The translations under genes were made by a program, and so were the position numbers. The notes under the pieces were generated by a model. It did no database searches and was not told the DNA's origin. It saw only the letters and a program-made list of their open reading frames with translations. Shown here in pieces: positions 62,043-64,000 of a stretch of DNA of 64,000 nt (positions are counted from its first letter, which is position 1; every line of letters begins with the position of its first letter). The DNA comes from Magicicada septendecula (Eukaryota > Arthropoda > Insecta > Hemiptera > Cicadidae), in contig CM068367.1 of NCBI GenBank assembly GCA_034769895.1, forward strand, positions 705,654,885 through 705,718,884, written 5' to 3'.

Positions 62043-63016
62043 GTGTGTCTGTCTGTAGATTTTTTTTCTATGGCAAACGATAACTGCCGCAAATTCAAAC
62101 AGAATCAAATAATTTTTTGCATGCAGCCCTGATTTGCAGAGTACTCGCGACCTATTGATTTTGGTGAAGATCGGTTGTGAGGGAAAGGGGTAGTTTACCT
62201 GCAACGGTTTTTTTTTAGCAAGGGTAATTTTGTTTGTTTGGCAAACGATAACAGCCGCAAATTCATACAGAATGAAATAATGTTTCGCATACAGCCCTGA
62301 ATTGTAGAGTTCTCAAGGTTTTTTGATTTTGGTGAAGATCGGTTAAGGGAAAGGGGTAGTTTACCTGTAACGTTTTATGTTTTAACAAGGGTATTTCTTA
62401 TGGCAAACGATAACAGCCGCAAATTCAAACAGAATCAAAAGATTATTTGCATACAGCCCTAAATTGTAGAGTTCTCAAGACCTATTGTTTTTGGTGAAGA
62501 TCGGTTGAGGGAAAGGGGTAGTTTACCTGCAACGTTTTTTTAAAAAGGGTATTTTCTATGGCAAACGATAACAGCCGCAAATTCAAACAGAATCAAATAA
62601 TGTTTTGCGTACAGCCCTGATTTGTAGAGTACTCAAGACCTATTGTTTCTGGTGAAGATCGGTTAAGGGAAAGGGGTAGTTTACCTGTAACGTTTTATGT
62701 TTTAACAAGGGTATTTCCTATGGCAAACGATAACAGCCGCAAATTCAAACAGATTCAAAAGATTATTTGCATACAGCCCTAAATTGTAGAGTTCTCAAGA
62801 CCTATTGTTTTTGGTGAAGATCGGTTGAGGTGAAGGGGTAGTTTACCTGCAACGTTTTTTTAAAAAAGGTATTTTCTATGGCAAACGATAACAGCCGCAA
62901 ATTCAAATAGAATCAAATAATTTTTTGCATACCTCCCTGAATTGTAGAGGTCTCAAGGACTTTCGATTTTGGTGAAAATCGGTTAAGGGGAAGGGGTAGT
63001 TTACCTCCAACCTCTT
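61210..63016 (+). repeat. Array block: two A, three B, about six A monomers
   Basis: Bs at 61538, 61686 and 61869. The last has the longest pure TCTG run in the window (about 61,987-62,058). The GAATTATTGTAG insertion in the first A is shared with 47,465. Confidence 0.92.
61987..62058 (+). repeat. Longest (TCTG)n microsatellite
   Basis: A run of TCTG units with TG interruptions at both ends, closing block B at 61869. The matching tract in the related copy (57,137-57,188) is ~20 bp shorter and interrupted by CTATG, so the tract has changed length since the two copies parted. Confidence 0.95.
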
Positions 63017-63269
63017 ACGTTTTAACAAGAGTAAAGTACTTGAAAATTTATTTAAACTTTTTGAAACAATGGTAATTGTTAAAAATAAAATAATTTTGTT
63101 GCCAGGCAATAAAATTATAATTTTTTCATTTTAATGTAATATAATATTTTTCATTTAATACAGCAATAAAAAGGCAGGTAAGACACAGCCTGGCTGTTTG
63201 GCTGAAAATGATTTTAAATATAAATCTTAGAATATGGAAGTCATGTATGGTTCTCCATACCGATATTTT
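63017..63269 (+). repeat. C1 spacer (last)
   Basis: Left edge CTCTTACG. Partner of 58622-58874 at offset 4,395. Confidence 0.9.
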
Positions 63270-64000
63270 CTATGGCAAACGATAACAGCCGCAAATTCAA
63301 ACAAAATCAAATAATTTTTTGCGTACAGTCCTGAATTGTAGAGTACCCAAGACCTATTGTTTTTGGTGAAGATTGGTTAAGGGAAAGGGGTAGTTTACCT
63401 GCAACATTTTTTTATTAAGGGTAATTTTTACTTCCATATTCCTTAAGGAATGGAAGTATGGTGATGGCAAAAAAAATCGTGTTCGAGATTATTGCAGATT
63501 CTGATTCTACTACACTCAAAACATGAAAAAAAGTCGTTTTCCGAAAAGTGTCTGTGTGTCTGTAGATTTTTACTTCCATATTCCTTAAGGAATGGAAGTA
63601 TGGTGATGGCAAAAAAAATCGTGTTCGAGATTATTTGTGATTCTGATTCTACACACTCAAAACATAAAAAAAAGTAGTTTTCCGAAAAGTGTCTGTGTGT
63701 GTGTCTGTCTGTCTGTGTGTGTGTCTGTCTGTGTGTCTGTGTGTCTGTAGATTTTTTTCTATGGCAAACGATAACTGCCGCAAATTCAAACAGAATCAAA
63801 TTATTTTTTGCATGCAGCCCTGATTTGCAGAGTACTCGCGACCTATTGTTTTTGGTGAAGATCGGTTGAGGGAAAGGGGTAGTTTACCTGCAACGGTTTT
63901 TTTTTTAGCAAGGGTAATTTTGTTTGTTTGGCAAACGATAACAGCCGCAAATTCAAACAGAATCAAATAATGTTTCGCATACAGCCCTGAATTGTAGAGT
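63270..64000 (+). repeat. Array block cut by window end: A, B pair, A monomers
   Basis: Bs at 63430 and 63572 (to ~63750). It repeats 58,875-59,605 at offset 4,395, including the shared ATTTGTGATTCTG and AACATAAAAAAAAG changes. The window ends inside an A monomer. Confidence 0.92.

Larger units (their letters stand above)
1..64000 (+). repeat. Composite satellite array (blocks A, B, C), spans window
   Basis: Nearly every base belongs to one of three repeat blocks in one orientation. A is a ~157-165 bp monomer, B is a palindrome-plus-microsatellite unit, and C is a spacer carrying the apparent ends of an element. Both window ends lie inside A monomers, so the array continues outward on both sides. 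No promoter, RNA gene or conserved protein domain was recognised. What it does, if anything, cannot be told from sequence; centromeric, heterochromatic or merely transposon-derived satellite DNA are all possible. Confidence 0.95.

Noticed and set aside
61551-62204. Open frame of 217 codons on the minus strand, and similar ones of 60-183 codons throughout
   Set aside because: They run through B palindromes and TCTG tracts (Thr-Asp-Arg-His-Gln runs). The same repeat is translated in different frames in different copies, and lengths follow microsatellite length. No domain is recognisable.
1-64000. CRISPR array
   Set aside because: Repeats are ~158 bp and contiguous, without short unique spacers, and the context is eukaryotic satellite DNA.
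1-64000. LTR element or retrovirus-like remnant
   Set aside because: No long terminal repeats around a body, no primer-binding site or polypurine tract layout, and no pol-like protein in any frame.

Overview
The whole window is non-coding repetitive DNA from a eukaryote, most likely an invertebrate animal. It is AT-rich, it holds (TCTG/TG) microsatellites, nested satellite families and higher-order repeats, and I see no credible gene, tRNA, rRNA or bacterial operon structure. A bivalve-like or other invertebrate source is a guess. It rests on resemblance, from memory, to 'pearl'-type bivalve elements and Helentron-associated elements, which carry cores of ~150-160 bp tandem repeats with a GTCY/TCTG microsatellite.

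Three building blocks account for almost all of it, always in the same orientation. Block A is a ~157-165 bp satellite monomer with roughly 250 copies. Its landmarks are GGCAAACGATAAC, GCCGCAAATTCAAACAG, TTGCATACAGCCCTGA, GGTGAAGATCGG and GGGGTAGTTTACC. Block B (68 copies counted) is ~135-190 bp. It opens with a near-perfect palindrome built on TTCCTTAAGGAA and closes with a (TCTG)n/(TG)n microsatellite. Block C is a ~230-250 bp spacer that splits the array. It has a conserved left part (ACGTTTTAACAAGAGTAAAG...) and a conserved right part (...ATAAATCTTAGAATATGG...CCATACCGATATT). There are 21 copies of form C1, 9 of form C2, and a few old variants whose middles are unrelated. I read the right part of C as the head of a mobile element and the left part as its tail, so each element is head, optional B, A(n), tail.

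Layout: 1-2785 is array. 2786-6222 is an old, diverged stretch with the only non-repetitive DNA (about 2891-3430, 3691-3874, 5476-5717, 6061-6160) and a minimal one-monomer element at 3431-3690. 6223-42,613 is array with mixed C1 and C2 spacers and several 2-5 kb duplicated segments spaced about 6.7, 9.3, 10.8 and 12.1 kb apart. 42,614-64,000 uses only C1 and is the most homogenised part, with a ~3,234 bp higher-order repeat (short element A-BBBB-AA, then long element B-A~9) repeated nearly unchanged.

The many short open frames are by-products of the repeats. The same repeat is read in different frames at different places, and monomer and microsatellite lengths are not multiples of three. Copy counts and boundaries were read by eye, and no percent identities were calculated.
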